Positions 23,006 to 31,176 of a stretch of DNA of 64,000 nucleotides are shown in pieces (the first letter of the stretch is position 1; each line of letters begins with the position of its first letter). Position numbers and translations under genes: made by a program. The notes beneath the pieces are model-generated. The model made no database searches. It was not told the DNA's origin and was given only the letters and a program-made list of their open reading frames with translations. Origin of the DNA: Roseovarius pacificus. Lineage in GTDB: Bacteria; Pseudomonadota; Alphaproteobacteria; Rhodobacterales; Rhodobacteraceae. The stretch covers positions 62,001 through 126,000 of the forward strand of contig NZ_FRBR01000007.1 in the NCBI RefSeq assembly GCF_900142665.1. The letters run 5' to 3'.

Positions 23006-23106
23006 AAAGGTCTTTCACTCCGCTCTCGCGAAACCTTGATTGGTCATTGCAGGTGTGAGTGGATACATGAAATACCGAACAGGAAATGCGCAACAGGCCC
23101 GATCCC

Positions 23107-23826
23107 ATGACATCACAGCTTTTCAGAGTCGCTTTGTTCCTTGTCCTCGGGCTTCTGGGCGCGGCGGTCGTGCTGGGCGCCACGCCGGGGCGGGCCGAGG
23201 AGCGGCGGGTGGTGGTCGAGCTGTTCACCTCGCAGGGGTGTTCCTCTTGCCCGCCGGCGGATGCGTTGCTGCTCGAACTGGCCAAGCGCGAGGATGTGGT
23301 CGCGCTGGCGCTGCATGTGGATTACTGGGATTACATCGGCTGGAAGGACGGTTTCGCCACGCCCGCCCACACTGCCCGGCAAAAGGCCTATGCGGCGTCG
23401 CGGGGGGAAAAGATGATCTATACGCCGCAAATGGTGGTGCAGGGGCAGGAGGCCATCGTCGGCACCAAGGAAATGAAACTGGCCGACCTGATCGCGCGGC
23501 ACAGGGTCGAACCTCAGGCGGTGGATTTGTCGGTCGCACACGCGAACGGGGTTCTGACGATCTCGGCGCAGGGGGCGCTGCCCTATCCTGTGGATGTCTG
23601 TCTCGTGCGCTACCTGCCGCAGAAAACGGTCGAGGTGCGCAAGGGCGAGAATGCGGGCCGCACGCTGACCTATGCCAATATCGTGACCGACTGGTCCGTG
23701 CTGGGCGAATGGGACGGGCGCGCGCCCTTGTCGATGCAACTGCCGCTGGAGGGCGATCAGCCTGCCGTGGTGATCTTGCAGCAAAAAGGGTTCGGCCCGA
23801 TCCGCGCCGTGGCGGACCTGCGCTGA
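23107..23826 (+). CDS. DUF1223 thioredoxin-like secreted protein
   Basis: Exported protein of 239 residues. The signal peptide ([25 protein letters not shown]) is followed by the DUF1223 hallmark [16 protein letters not shown], with a CxxC in a thioredoxin-like fold, and [14 protein letters not shown]. The activity is undefined; a redox role in the periplasm is plausible. ATG 23107 is preferred (AGG 9 nt upstream); an ATG at 23086 is also in frame but its AGGA is too close. It is divergent from acnA. Confidence 0.88.
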   Translation: MTSQLFRVALFLVLGLLGAAVVLGATPGRAEERRVVVELFTSQGCSSCPPADALLLELAKREDVVALALHVDYWDYIGWKDGFATPAHTARQKAYAASRGEKMIYTPQMVVQGQEAIVGTKEMKLADLIARHRVEPQAVDLSVAHANGVLTISAQGALPYPVDVCLVRYLPQKTVEVRKGENAGRTLTYANIVTDWSVLGEWDGRAPLSMQLPLEGDQPAVVILQQKGFGPIRAVADLR

Positions 23827-23950
23827 GGGTCCCGGCGGGCGGGTCACAGCGGAAATTTGCGACATTGCCGGTGCGCTGCCCCTTTTCTCGGGCGGCAGAG
23901 AAGTTATATTGCCGCCCTGCGAGCGGACTATCAGCAAAGCACGGGAACTC

Positions 23951-24304
23951 ATGGCACAGCACAGCGTATGGATGATGTCCGGCGAGGATGACGGCGACGC
24001 GGATGGCGGGGCCGATACCTCGGTCGTGGTCAAGACTCGCCCCAAGACGAAGCGCCCGCCGCTTTACAAGGTCTTGCTGCTGAATGACGACTATACCCCG
24101 ATGGAATTCGTGGTTGCGGTGCTGGAGCGGTTTTTCGGCATGAATCATGCGCAGGCCTTCGAGATCATGCTGACCGTCCACAAGAAGGGGCTGGCCGTGG
24201 TGGGCGTGTTCAGCCACGAGATCGCCGAGACCAAGGTGGCGCAGGTGATGGATTTCGCGCGCCAGCACCAGCACCCGCTGCAATGCACCATGGAAAAAGA
24301 GTAG
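23951..24304 (+). CDS. clpS: ATP-dependent Clp protease adaptor ClpS
   Basis: Adaptor that delivers N-degron substrates to ClpAP, 117 residues. The conserved core includes [45 protein letters not shown] and the C-terminal [12 protein letters not shown]. The disordered N-terminal extension carries an acidic stretch. It starts at ATG 23951; a shorter start at MMSGEDD (23972) is also possible. clpA is not in the window. It is 7 bp upstream of the methyltransferase gene. Confidence 0.95.
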   Translation: MAQHSVWMMSGEDDGDADGGADTSVVVKTRPKTKRPPLYKVLLLNDDYTPMEFVVAVLERFFGMNHAQAFEIMLTVHKKGLAVVGVFSHEIAETKVAQVMDFARQHQHPLQCTMEKE

Positions 24305-24311
24305 GGCGCGG

Positions 24312-25310
24312 ATGAGCATCCCGTCACGCCTGTCGCTGGCCCTTGAGGCCGGTTTGCTGGACTTGCCCGAGGCCGGACGCATTGCCGTGTTCGCCCCGCG
24401 CGAGGGGCTGGATATGTCGGCGCTCCCCGTCGAACGGTGCCACCTGATAACGAGGTCAAAACCCGAGCACGATCATTTCGCCGGTCTGGGTCTGAATTGC
24501 GCGGTCGAGCCCGAAGGGCGCTATGGCGCCGCGCTGATCTGTCTGCCCCGTGCCAAGGCGCTGGCGCATGCGTTGATCGCGCAGGCGGCGGAGGTGACCG
24601 ACGGGGTGCTGATCGTGGACGGGGCCAAGACGGACGGGGTGGAATCGATTCTGAAGGAGTGCCGCAAGCGCGCCGACGTGTCCGCGCCGGTGAACAAGGC
24701 GCATGGCAAGCTGTTCTGGTTTCATGCCGGGCCGGAGGTTTTCGCGGATTGGGCGATGAGCGGGCCGCAGGAGATCGACGGCGGATTCGTAACCGTGCCG
24801 GGGGTGTTTTCGGCTGATGGAATCGACCCGGCCTCGCGCCTGCTGGCCAATCATCTGCCGCGCAAGCTGGGCCGTCATGTGGTGGATCTGGGGGGCGGCT
24901 GGGGCTATCTGAGCGCCCGCGCGCTGGAAGGGCGCGACGAGATCGAGCGGATCGAGCTGATCGAGGCCGATCATGCCGCGCTGGCCTGTGCGCGCGAGAA
25001 CGTGGCGGATGCCCGCGCCGTGCTGCATTGGGAGGACGCCACGCGCTGGCAGCCCGACGCGCCGGTGGATGCGGTGATCACGAACCCGCCGTTTCATACC
25101 GGGCGCGCGGCGGACCCCGATCTTGGGCGGGCTTTTATCCGTGCGGCGGCGCGGATGCTGAAGCCGCGCGGCGAGTTGTGGCTGGTGGCCAATCGTCATC
25201 TGCCTTACGAGACCGAAATGCGCGCGTATTTCACCCATGTGGACGAGGTGGCCGGGGACAGCCGTTTCAAGGTTCTGCACGGGCGCGGGGTCTCTCGCAA
25301 AGCGCGGTGA
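24312..25310 (+). CDS. Class I SAM-dependent rRNA methyltransferase, RsmC-like
   Basis: Predicted 16S rRNA (guanine-N2)-methyltransferase of the RsmC/RsmJ type, 332 residues. The C-terminal Rossmann domain has the SAM-binding motif VVDLGGGWGYLSA near residue 193 and the catalytic NPPFHTG near residue 259. The N-terminal half is a degenerate domain, typical of the duplicated RsmC architecture. Modification of G1207 is known for E. coli RsmC; the exact site here is inferred only. Confidence 0.82.
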   Translation: MSIPSRLSLALEAGLLDLPEAGRIAVFAPREGLDMSALPVERCHLITRSKPEHDHFAGLGLNCAVEPEGRYGAALICLPRAKALAHALIAQAAEVTDGVLIVDGAKTDGVESILKECRKRADVSAPVNKAHGKLFWFHAGPEVFADWAMSGPQEIDGGFVTVPGVFSADGIDPASRLLANHLPRKLGRHVVDLGGGWGYLSARALEGRDEIERIELIEADHAALACARENVADARAVLHWEDATRWQPDAPVDAVITNPPFHTGRAADPDLGRAFIRAAARMLKPRGELWLVANRHLPYETEMRAYFTHVDEVAGDSRFKVLHGRGVSRKAR

Positions 25311-25356
25311 ACTGCCCTAGGGTGGCGCGCAGACTCAACAGGAAAGGCTGCTGATC

Positions 25357-26157
25357 ATGTCATTTTCCATTTCCGGCAAGACGGCCATCGTGACCGGCGG
25401 GGCCAACGGGATCGGGCTGGCCATCGGTCGGCATTTTGCCGACAAGGGCGCCAATGTGGTGTTTGCCGACATGGACGAGGACCGGCTGGTCAAGGAGTTG
25501 GGCAACAACGAGGAAACGCCCAATATCCGCTATTTTGCGGGCGATCTGCGTGAGCGGCTGACACAGGCCAACCTGTTGTCCGCCGCCATCGACGCCTTCG
25601 AGCAGGTGCATATCCTGATCAACGCGTCGCGTCAGGTGGTGCCGTCGGATGCGCTCAATCCCGATGACGATGCGGTGGAGCAGTTGTTGCAGCAGAACCT
25701 GATGACGGCCCTGCGCATGAGCCAGATGGTCGCCAAGCGGATGATCAAGCAGGCCGAGGGCCAGGAAGAGGGCAGCGCGGGCACGATCGTGAACCTGTCC
25801 TCAATCGCGGCGCGGCGCACCCATCCCGACCTGATGGCCTATTCGGTCTCGACCGCCGCGCTGGACCAGATGACGCGCAGCATGGCCGTGGCGCTGGCGC
25901 CGCATCGCATCCGGGTGAACGCGGTGGCGTTCGGATCGGTGATGAGCGCCTCGCTCAAGCATACCCTGCGCGAAAAGCGCGATTACCGCGCCGATATCGA
26001 GGAACACACGCCGCTGGGGCGGATCGCCTCGCCCACGGAACTGGCCGAGGCGGTGCAATACCTGGCCTGTGACGGCTCGGCCTTCATGACCGGGCAGATC
26101 ATGACGGTGGATGGCGGGCGCTGCCTGCTCGATCCGGTGGCGGCCCCGGCGCATTGA
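25357..26157 (+). CDS. Atypical short-chain dehydrogenase/reductase family protein
   Basis: Rossmann-fold SDR of 266 residues. The cofactor motif TGGANGIGLAIG (about residues 13-24), the catalytic serine (VNLSSIA) and the tyrosine in AYSVSTAAL are present. The active-site lysine of YxxxK is a threonine (YSVST), so ordinary SDR catalysis is doubtful. The rest (IRVNAVAFG, GQIMTVDGG) is conventional. It is immediately upstream of hemF and may be co-transcribed with it (14-bp gap). The substrate is unknown. Confidence 0.85.
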   Translation: MSFSISGKTAIVTGGANGIGLAIGRHFADKGANVVFADMDEDRLVKELGNNEETPNIRYFAGDLRERLTQANLLSAAIDAFEQVHILINASRQVVPSDALNPDDDAVEQLLQQNLMTALRMSQMVAKRMIKQAEGQEEGSAGTIVNLSSIAARRTHPDLMAYSVSTAALDQMTRSMAVALAPHRIRVNAVAFGSVMSASLKHTLREKRDYRADIEEHTPLGRIASPTELAEAVQYLACDGSAFMTGQIMTVDGGRCLLDPVAAPAH

Positions 26158-26171
26158 GGAAGGACAGCGGT

Positions 26172-27062
26172 ATGAGCGGCGATATGCTGAATGAGAAAAA
26201 GCGCGCGGCGCAGTGGTTTCGCAGCCTGCGCGACGAGATCGTCGCGGCCTTCGAGGCGCTGGAGGACAGCCATGACGACGGCCCGCTGAGCGAGGCCGCG
26301 CCGGGGCGTTTCGAGGTGAGCGAAACCACGCGCGCCAGCGAGGACGGGTCGGATGCGGGCGGCGGGCTGATGAGCGTGATGCGCGGCGGGCGCGTGTTCG
26401 AGAAGGTCGGGGTGAACGTGTCGGAAGTGTACGGCACCTTGGGCGAGGCCGCGCAAAAGGCGATGGCGGCGCGCGGTGTGCCGGGGATCGCCGAAAACCC
26501 GCGGTTCTGGGCCAGCGGCATCAGCCTCGTGGCGCATATGCAAAATCCGCATGTGCCCGCCGTTCACATGAACACGCGGATGTTCTGGACGCCGGGGGCG
26601 TGGTGGTTCGGGGGGGGATCGGATCTGAACCCGTGTATCGAATATGACGAGGACACGGCACATTTCCACGCCACGCAACAGGCGCATCTGGAGCCGCATG
26701 GCTCAGATCTGTATCCGCGCCTCAAGGACTGGGCGGACGAGTATTTCTATATCCCGCACCGGCACCGGGCGCGCGGCGTGGGCGGGATTTTCATGGATGA
26801 TCGCAATTCCGGCGACTGGGAGGCGGATTTCGCCCTGACGCAGGATATTGGGCGGGCCTTTTTGCCGGCTTTCGTGCCGCTGGTGGAAAAGCGCCGGGGG
26901 CAGGCGTTCAGCGAGGCCGACAAGGACACGCAACTGGTTCATCGCGGGCTTTATGCGGAATACAACCTTGTCTATGACCGGGGCACCAAGTTCGGGCTGG
27001 CCACGGGGCATGACGCCAACGCGGTGCTGATGAGCCTGCCGCCCATGGCCAAGTGGGTCTGA
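26172..27062 (+). CDS. hemF: Oxygen-dependent coproporphyrinogen III oxidase
   Basis: Heme/bacteriochlorophyll pathway enzyme performing aerobic decarboxylation of coproporphyrinogen III, 296 residues. Signatures are HMQNPHVPAVHMNTR, WWFGGGSDLNP and the C-terminal GHDANAVLMSLPPMAKW. It ends soon after that motif, shorter than the E. coli enzyme. ATG 26172 with GAGGAAGGA upstream is preferred over an in-frame TTG at 26154. Confidence 0.96.
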   Translation: MSGDMLNEKKRAAQWFRSLRDEIVAAFEALEDSHDDGPLSEAAPGRFEVSETTRASEDGSDAGGGLMSVMRGGRVFEKVGVNVSEVYGTLGEAAQKAMAARGVPGIAENPRFWASGISLVAHMQNPHVPAVHMNTRMFWTPGAWWFGGGSDLNPCIEYDEDTAHFHATQQAHLEPHGSDLYPRLKDWADEYFYIPHRHRARGVGGIFMDDRNSGDWEADFALTQDIGRAFLPAFVPLVEKRRGQAFSEADKDTQLVHRGLYAEYNLVYDRGTKFGLATGHDANAVLMSLPPMAKWV

Positions 27063-27092
27063 GCAGGCAGTAAGCGGCGCGAGGCGGGCGGC

Positions 27093-28034
27093 CTAGCCGT
27101 TGCGGTGGTTTTCAAGCTGTTTCGCGCCGCGATCGGCCAGCGGGCCGATGCCGTCTTTCCAGCGGCGGTGAATCCAGAACCATTGATCCATGTGCTTGCG
27201 CACCATCGCCTCCAGCCGGTCGTTGACCTCTTGCGTCATGGTGACGGGATCGGTGGCGGGCACGGGCTCTTCCACAATGACGCGGTAATCGAGGCCGTTT
27301 TCCTGCCGGATGGCCCAGACCGGCACCAGCGGCGCGTCGAACTTGAGCGCCAGTTCGGCGGTGGCGAGCGGCGAGAGCGCCGGTTTGCCGAAGAATTGCA
27401 GCGGCACGCCGTCCAGCGCGTTGAGGTCGGTCAGGATGGCCAGCACCCCGCCCGAGCGCAGGTGCTTGACCATCTGCATCATGCCGCGCCGGCCCTGTTC
27501 GAACATCGGCTGGCTGATCGCGTCCATGGCCTGAATATAGCGGCGGTTGAAGAACTCGTTGGCCATCGGGCGGTAGAACACCCCCATGTCGAAGCCCTGT
27601 TCGATCATCGCCACCCGCGCGGCGTTGAAATTGCCGAAATGGCCGGTGACGAAGATTATCGGGCGGCCCTCGGCGCGGGCGGCGCGGATCGCGTCGAGGC
27701 CGGGGCCTTCGACCGGGGCCTTGCGCCCGCGTTCGACGAAACCTTCGGGCGAATACAGTTCGATCATGTTGCGCCCGGCGTTGTCGGGCACGGCGCGGGT
27801 CAGGCGGCGCACCTCGGCTTCGGGCAGGTCGGGCAGCACATGGGCGAGGTTGTCGCGCACCCGTTTGTCATAGCCCGCGATGGGCGCGATGATGCGCGAT
27901 GTCACCCAGCCCATTGCCGGAAGCCGCCAGCGATAGGGCAGCAGGCGCGCCAGGGCGATGGGCGCATACATGGCCAGCCCGAGGGCGGTATCGCGTGCAC
28001 GGTCGGGAAAGCTGGGGGTGGTCGGGTCTGTCAT
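27093..28034 (-). CDS. Lysophospholipid/lipid A-type acyltransferase (LpxL/HtrB family), atypical motif
   Basis: Inner-membrane acyltransferase of 313 residues resembling lauroyltransferases. The family core is visible: an N-terminal membrane segment, IIFVTGHFGNFNAARVA, VFYRPMANEFFNRRY, LAILTDLNALDGVPLQFFGKPA and a C-terminal WFWIHRRWK. In canonical members the catalytic HX4(D/E) has an acidic residue; here the sixth position of HFGNFN is Asn. ATG 28034 is chosen over 28091 because the upstream part is unlike the family. It is convergent with hemF. Confidence 0.85.
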   Translation of the reverse strand: MTDPTTPSFPDRARDTALGLAMYAPIALARLLPYRWRLPAMGWVTSRIIAPIAGYDKRVRDNLAHVLPDLPEAEVRRLTRAVPDNAGRNMIELYSPEGFVERGRKAPVEGPGLDAIRAARAEGRPIIFVTGHFGNFNAARVAMIEQGFDMGVFYRPMANEFFNRRYIQAMDAISQPMFEQGRRGMMQMVKHLRSGGVLAILTDLNALDGVPLQFFGKPALSPLATAELALKFDAPLVPVWAIRQENGLDYRVIVEEPVPATDPVTMTQEVNDRLEAMVRKHMDQWFWIHRRWKDGIGPLADRGAKQLENHRNG

Positions 28035-28124
28035 CGCGTCGGGGCCTGTGATCCTTGTCGGGCAGACATACGCCGCGCGCCGCGCGATCACAAGACCGGG
28101 GTGCCAGGGTTCTGACCCTAGGCG

Positions 28125-28766
28125 TTACGGGGTACGGGGCAGGCCGGTGCCGATCATCGAATCGCGGGTGACGAGCGCGGCAAGCGCGTCTTCGTCCATC
28201 TGCCCGGTGCCCGCAGGGCGTGCGGGCAGCACGATATAGCGCATGTCCGCGGTGCTGTCATGGACGCGGATGGTGGTGGCCGGGGGCAGATCGACGCCGA
28301 ATTCGCGCAGGACGGCGCGGGGTTCGCGCACGGCGCGCGAGCGGTATTCGCGGGTCTTGTACCAGTCGGGGGGCAGGCCCAGCAGGTTGCGCGGGTAGCA
28401 TGAACAGAGCGTGCAGACGATCATGTTATGGGTCTCCGGCGTGTTTTCGACCGCGATCAGGTGCAGCGTGCCGATGTCGAATCCCATCTCGCGGCAGGCG
28501 TCCGAGGCGTTTTCCAGAAGGCGCGCCTTGAAGGCGGGATCGCTCCAGGCGCGGGCCACCACGGCGGCCCCGTTGGCAGGGCTGCGGGCATCCATCGCGT
28601 CGATCTGTGCGGCGACTTCGGCGGCGCTGAGGTGGCCCTTTTCGATCATCAGTTCGCGCACGGCGATTTCCATGCGCTGCCAATAGGTGAGCGGGGCGTC
28701 ATTGTCGGCCCGGTAGGGATGGCCCGAGGGGCTGAGCCCGGTATGGTCGTGATGATCGTGCGGCAT
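28125..28766 (-). CDS. nthA: Nitrile hydratase alpha-type subunit (cobalt type)
   Basis: Metal-binding subunit of the nitrile hydratase/thiocyanate hydrolase family, 213 residues. The metal site CTLCSC is present within MIVCTLCSCYPRNLLGLPPDWYK; Thr in the second position is typical of Co(III) enzymes, Ser of Fe enzymes. The N-terminus is His-rich (PHDHHDHTG). The enzyme hydrates nitriles to amides; thiocyanate as substrate is an alternative. It is last of a three-gene run with the split beta-type subunits upstream. No dedicated activator gene was seen nearby. Confidence 0.92.
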   Translation of the reverse strand: MPHDHHDHTGLSPSGHPYRADNDAPLTYWQRMEIAVRELMIEKGHLSAAEVAAQIDAMDARSPANGAAVVARAWSDPAFKARLLENASDACREMGFDIGTLHLIAVENTPETHNMIVCTLCSCYPRNLLGLPPDWYKTREYRSRAVREPRAVLREFGVDLPPATTIRVHDSTADMRYIVLPARPAGTGQMDEDALAALVTRDSMIGTGLPRTP

Positions 28767-28770
28767 GCGT

Positions 28771-29034
28771 TCAGACCTTTTCCAGCCAATGGCCGTAAAT
28801 CTCGGCGTCCAGCGTGTCGGTGGGGCATTCGGCGGCCTCGCCCCAGAGTTCCGCCATGCTGAAGCGCACGCGGTAGAGCGGCTGTTTGTCGGCGGGCAGG
28901 CCATAGGCCAGTTGTTCGGGGTTGGCGAAGGGGCCAAGCGGGCGCTCGATGGTGCCGGTCTTGCCGCGCAGATAGGCGGGGGTGCGCACATGGCCGGGGG
29001 GCATCATCGTCTTGACGCGGACACGTTCAGCCAT
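28771..29034 (-). CDS. Nitrile hydratase beta-type subunit, C-terminal (SH3-like) half as a separate gene
   Basis: Protein of 87 residues matching the C-terminal domain of nitrile hydratase beta: PGHVRTPAYLRGKTGTIE, then PLYRVRFSMAELWGE and the final ILD-like segment. In two-subunit enzymes this is fused to the N-terminal helical half. Here the two halves are separate ORFs overlapping by 8 bp. The gene order N-half, C-half, alpha is that described for thiocyanate hydrolase scnB-scnA-scnC and for three-subunit toyocamycin nitrile hydratase. Confidence 0.85.
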   Translation of the reverse strand: MAERVRVKTMMPPGHVRTPAYLRGKTGTIERPLGPFANPEQLAYGLPADKQPLYRVRFSMAELWGEAAECPTDTLDAEIYGHWLEKV

Positions 29035-29374
29035 GTTTGCGCTCCTGCGCCTCGGCATAGGTGGGGCCGCGGGCGGCGATCTCTTCCATGCGGGTGCCGA
29101 GTTCGGCAAGGGAATAGGCGCCGGATTCGATCAGGTTCTGATTGATGGCGGCGATCCAGCGTTCGTAATAGCTCATCTTGTCGAAGGCGTCTTCGCCCAT
29201 GTCTTCGAGCGCGCGGCGCAGCCCGTCGACGGTGAAGAACCCCTTGGCGCCGCAGAGCACCATCAGGGCATCGACGCGCTTTTCCCAAAGCGCGAAGTCA
29301 TGATCGTCTGCACAGACCGGGCCTGCATCCTGCCCGCCCATGTCATGCCAGCGGCGTCCGTCGGTATCACTCAT
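29027..29374 (-). CDS. Nitrile hydratase beta-type subunit, N-terminal half as a separate gene
   Basis: Protein of 115 residues matching the N-terminal helical domain of nitrile hydratase beta. It has HDMGGQDAGPV near residue 9, then FALWEKRVDALM and SYYERWIAAINQNLIESG. It also resembles the small activator proteins of the family, which are homologous to this half, so an accessory role is an alternative. It starts at ATG 29374 and is first of the three-gene run. An open frame extends upstream but is not family-like. Confidence 0.8.
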   Translation of the reverse strand: MSDTDGRRWHDMGGQDAGPVCADDHDFALWEKRVDALMVLCGAKGFFTVDGLRRALEDMGEDAFDKMSYYERWIAAINQNLIESGAYSLAELGTRMEEIAARGPTYAEAQERKHG

Positions 29375-29691
29375 GACGGGCAGGGTAGGCGGGGGAAAGG
29401 GGGCTGTCCAGTGGGTTGAGGACGGCTTGAGCGATCGGAGATCAGGTGCTGCTTTAACGTCTTCGTCATTCGAAACATCGGTCACACGTGCCCCCCGGAT
29501 CGCTTGCGATCCGGTTCGCACCCGACCCCGCCCCCCAGGGCGGGCGCGAATTGTACCAGCGTTTCAATAAAGTATTGCATTGGCGCTTTGATGCGATGCC
29601 TGAGCAGACTTTACCGCGCCCACCCTCGGGGTCGGGCGCGAACCTGCCGTTGGCTGCTTTGTCCGATGACGCGGTCTTCGAGTCCCTTGCG
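29375..29691. other. 317-bp intergenic region upstream of the nitrile hydratase genes
   Basis: No gene was seen. It contains a GC-rich hairpin around GGATCGCTTGCGATCC near 29496 and a patch of lower GC (AATAAAGTATTGCATT near 29566). It holds the promoter for the nitrile hydratase run and lies behind the fliG stop. Confidence 0.5.
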
Positions 29692-30774
29692 TCAGGCGTT
29701 TTCCTCTTCCTCCTCGTCGTCGGGGACGGTGAGGGTGATTTCGCCCCTGGCCTCCAGCGTGCGGATGGCGTTGACGACGTCGGTCATCGCGGCCTCGCCG
29801 TCGCGGGGTTTGACCTTGCCCAGGTCCTGCATCTCCTCGCGCAGGGCCTCGGCCATGCGTTTGGAGATATTGCCAAGCACGAATTCGGCTGCCGCGGCCA
29901 GATCGCCGCCCTGATCCGTGGCCGAGGCCAGTGCGGTGACCAGCACGGGCTGATCCACCTCGCGGGTGATCTTGGGCACGTCCGCCGGGACGAGGCGCGC
30001 GGGGATGTGGACGAAGGTGAAGATCGCCTTGCGCACGAGATTGGCAAAATCCTGATCGGTTTCATCAAGCCCGGTCAGCACGTCGTCGCGGGTGGCGGCG
30101 GCGGAGTAGTTGAGGATCGCGCCCACCCGTTCCACCGGCCCGTCGTCGAAGGCGGTTTCGGGCACGTCATGCAGTTGCGCGGCCAGCGCAAGGCCGATCC
30201 GGTCCACCGCGTCGGGGGTGACGGCGCCGGTTTGCGACATGGCATAGGTGATGCGGCGTGCCCGGTCGCCGGGCAGGCGGCCCAGCAGGTCGGCGGCGCG
30301 GGCGACATCGAGCTTGGAGAGCATGACGGCGGCGATCTCGGTGCTTTCGCGGCTCAGGATATCGAGCAGGTCATCGGGCGGGGCGGCGCGCACCTGTTCC
30401 CACGGATCGCCGAACTGGCGCACGCCCGCCTCTTTCCTGAGCCGGGCGGCGGTTTGCGGGCTGATCCGGCCATCAAGCGCGCTGAGCGCACCGGCGACGC
30501 CGCGCGGGAAGGTCAGACCCATCGCCTCGAGCTCGGAGGCGAATTCGGCCACCACATCGGCCAGTGTGCTGCGATCCACATAGCGCATCGAGCCCATCTG
30601 CGTGGTCAGTTGCGCCTGTAGCGGGTCGGGCAGATCGGTGAGCGGTAATTCCGCGCCTTCCTTGAGCAGGAAGCGCACGATGATCGCCGGCTTTTGCCGG
30701 CGGGTCAGGCGCGCGCTGGCGGGGCTGGCGGCGCGGGGCGGTGCGAGTTGCGCAAGCGGTGTCGAATGGGTCAT
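29692..30774 (-). CDS. fliG: Flagellar motor switch protein FliG (isolated gene)
   Basis: Rotor protein of the flagellar switch complex, 360 residues. The N, middle and C domains are recognisable: an N-terminal domain with KPAIIVRFLLKEG and DRSTLADVVAEFA, a middle ARM-like domain with RLPGDRARRITYAM, and a C domain with LVRKAIFTFVHIPARL, EVDQPVLVTAL and FVLGNISKRMAEALREEM. The C-terminus is acidic. No other flagellar gene is in the window, which is unusual for fliG. Alternatively it is a FliG-like protein with a separate role. Confidence 0.85.
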   Translation of the reverse strand: MTHSTPLAQLAPPRAASPASARLTRRQKPAIIVRFLLKEGAELPLTDLPDPLQAQLTTQMGSMRYVDRSTLADVVAEFASELEAMGLTFPRGVAGALSALDGRISPQTAARLRKEAGVRQFGDPWEQVRAAPPDDLLDILSRESTEIAAVMLSKLDVARAADLLGRLPGDRARRITYAMSQTGAVTPDAVDRIGLALAAQLHDVPETAFDDGPVERVGAILNYSAAATRDDVLTGLDETDQDFANLVRKAIFTFVHIPARLVPADVPKITREVDQPVLVTALASATDQGGDLAAAAEFVLGNISKRMAEALREEMQDLGKVKPRDGEAAMTDVVNAIRTLEARGEITLTVPDDEEEEENA

Positions 30775-30832
30775 CCCGTCCCTCGTTCAGGCATTGGGGC
30801 CAGTCTAGGGCGGGAGTGGTGAAGAAATGTCT

Positions 30833-30866
30833 AAAAAAAGCGGGGCGCACGAAGTAGGGCGCCCCG
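30833..30866 (-). terminator. Rho-independent terminator of the small secreted-protein gene
   Basis: On the minus strand an 8-bp stem CGGGGCGC/GCGCCCCG is followed by CTTTTTTT, 27 bp beyond the stop at 30894. Confidence 0.82.
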
Positions 30867-30893
30867 GAAATTTGCCTGAAATCGCGTCTGCGG

Positions 30894-31052
30894 TCAGCTT
30901 GTGGTTTGCGGTACGCAGGTTTTCGATCCGGCATCCCATGTGGTGCCGTCGGCGCAGGACATCGCCTGCTGTTCATGTGCGGGACAGGCATGGGCGGCCA
31001 TCGCCGAAGTCACGGTCAGGGCCGCCGCGGTCAGAATGGTCTTGAGGGTCAT
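30894..31052 (-). CDS. Small secreted protein with two cysteine pairs
   Basis: Protein of 52 residues with a clear signal peptide (TLKTILTAAALTVTSAMAAHA) and a short mature part containing CPAHEQQAMSCADGTTWD and a final SKTCVP. The mature part resembles a minimal disulfide-bonded 'C.DG..WD....TC' module seen in small alphaproteobacterial exported proteins. It starts at ATG 31052 with AGGAGAT upstream; an ATG at 31076 is less likely. It has its own terminator. The function is unknown. Confidence 0.78.
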   Translation of the reverse strand: MTLKTILTAAALTVTSAMAAHACPAHEQQAMSCADGTTWDAGSKTCVPQTTS

Positions 31053-31121
31053 TTTCGATATCTCCTGTTGAACCATGGAATGAGCATAGCACAGGATCGG
31101 CTTTCGGCAAAATCATCAATG

Positions 31122-31149
31122 AAAAAGGGCGGCCCGTGACGGGCCGCCC
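31122..31149 (-). terminator. Rho-independent terminator of purB
   Basis: On the minus strand a 9-bp stem GGGCGGCCC/GGGCCGCCC is followed by TTTTTC, 28 bp beyond the purB stop. Confidence 0.85.
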
Positions 31150-31176
31150 GATGAAAAACCGTGCATATGGTGCCGG

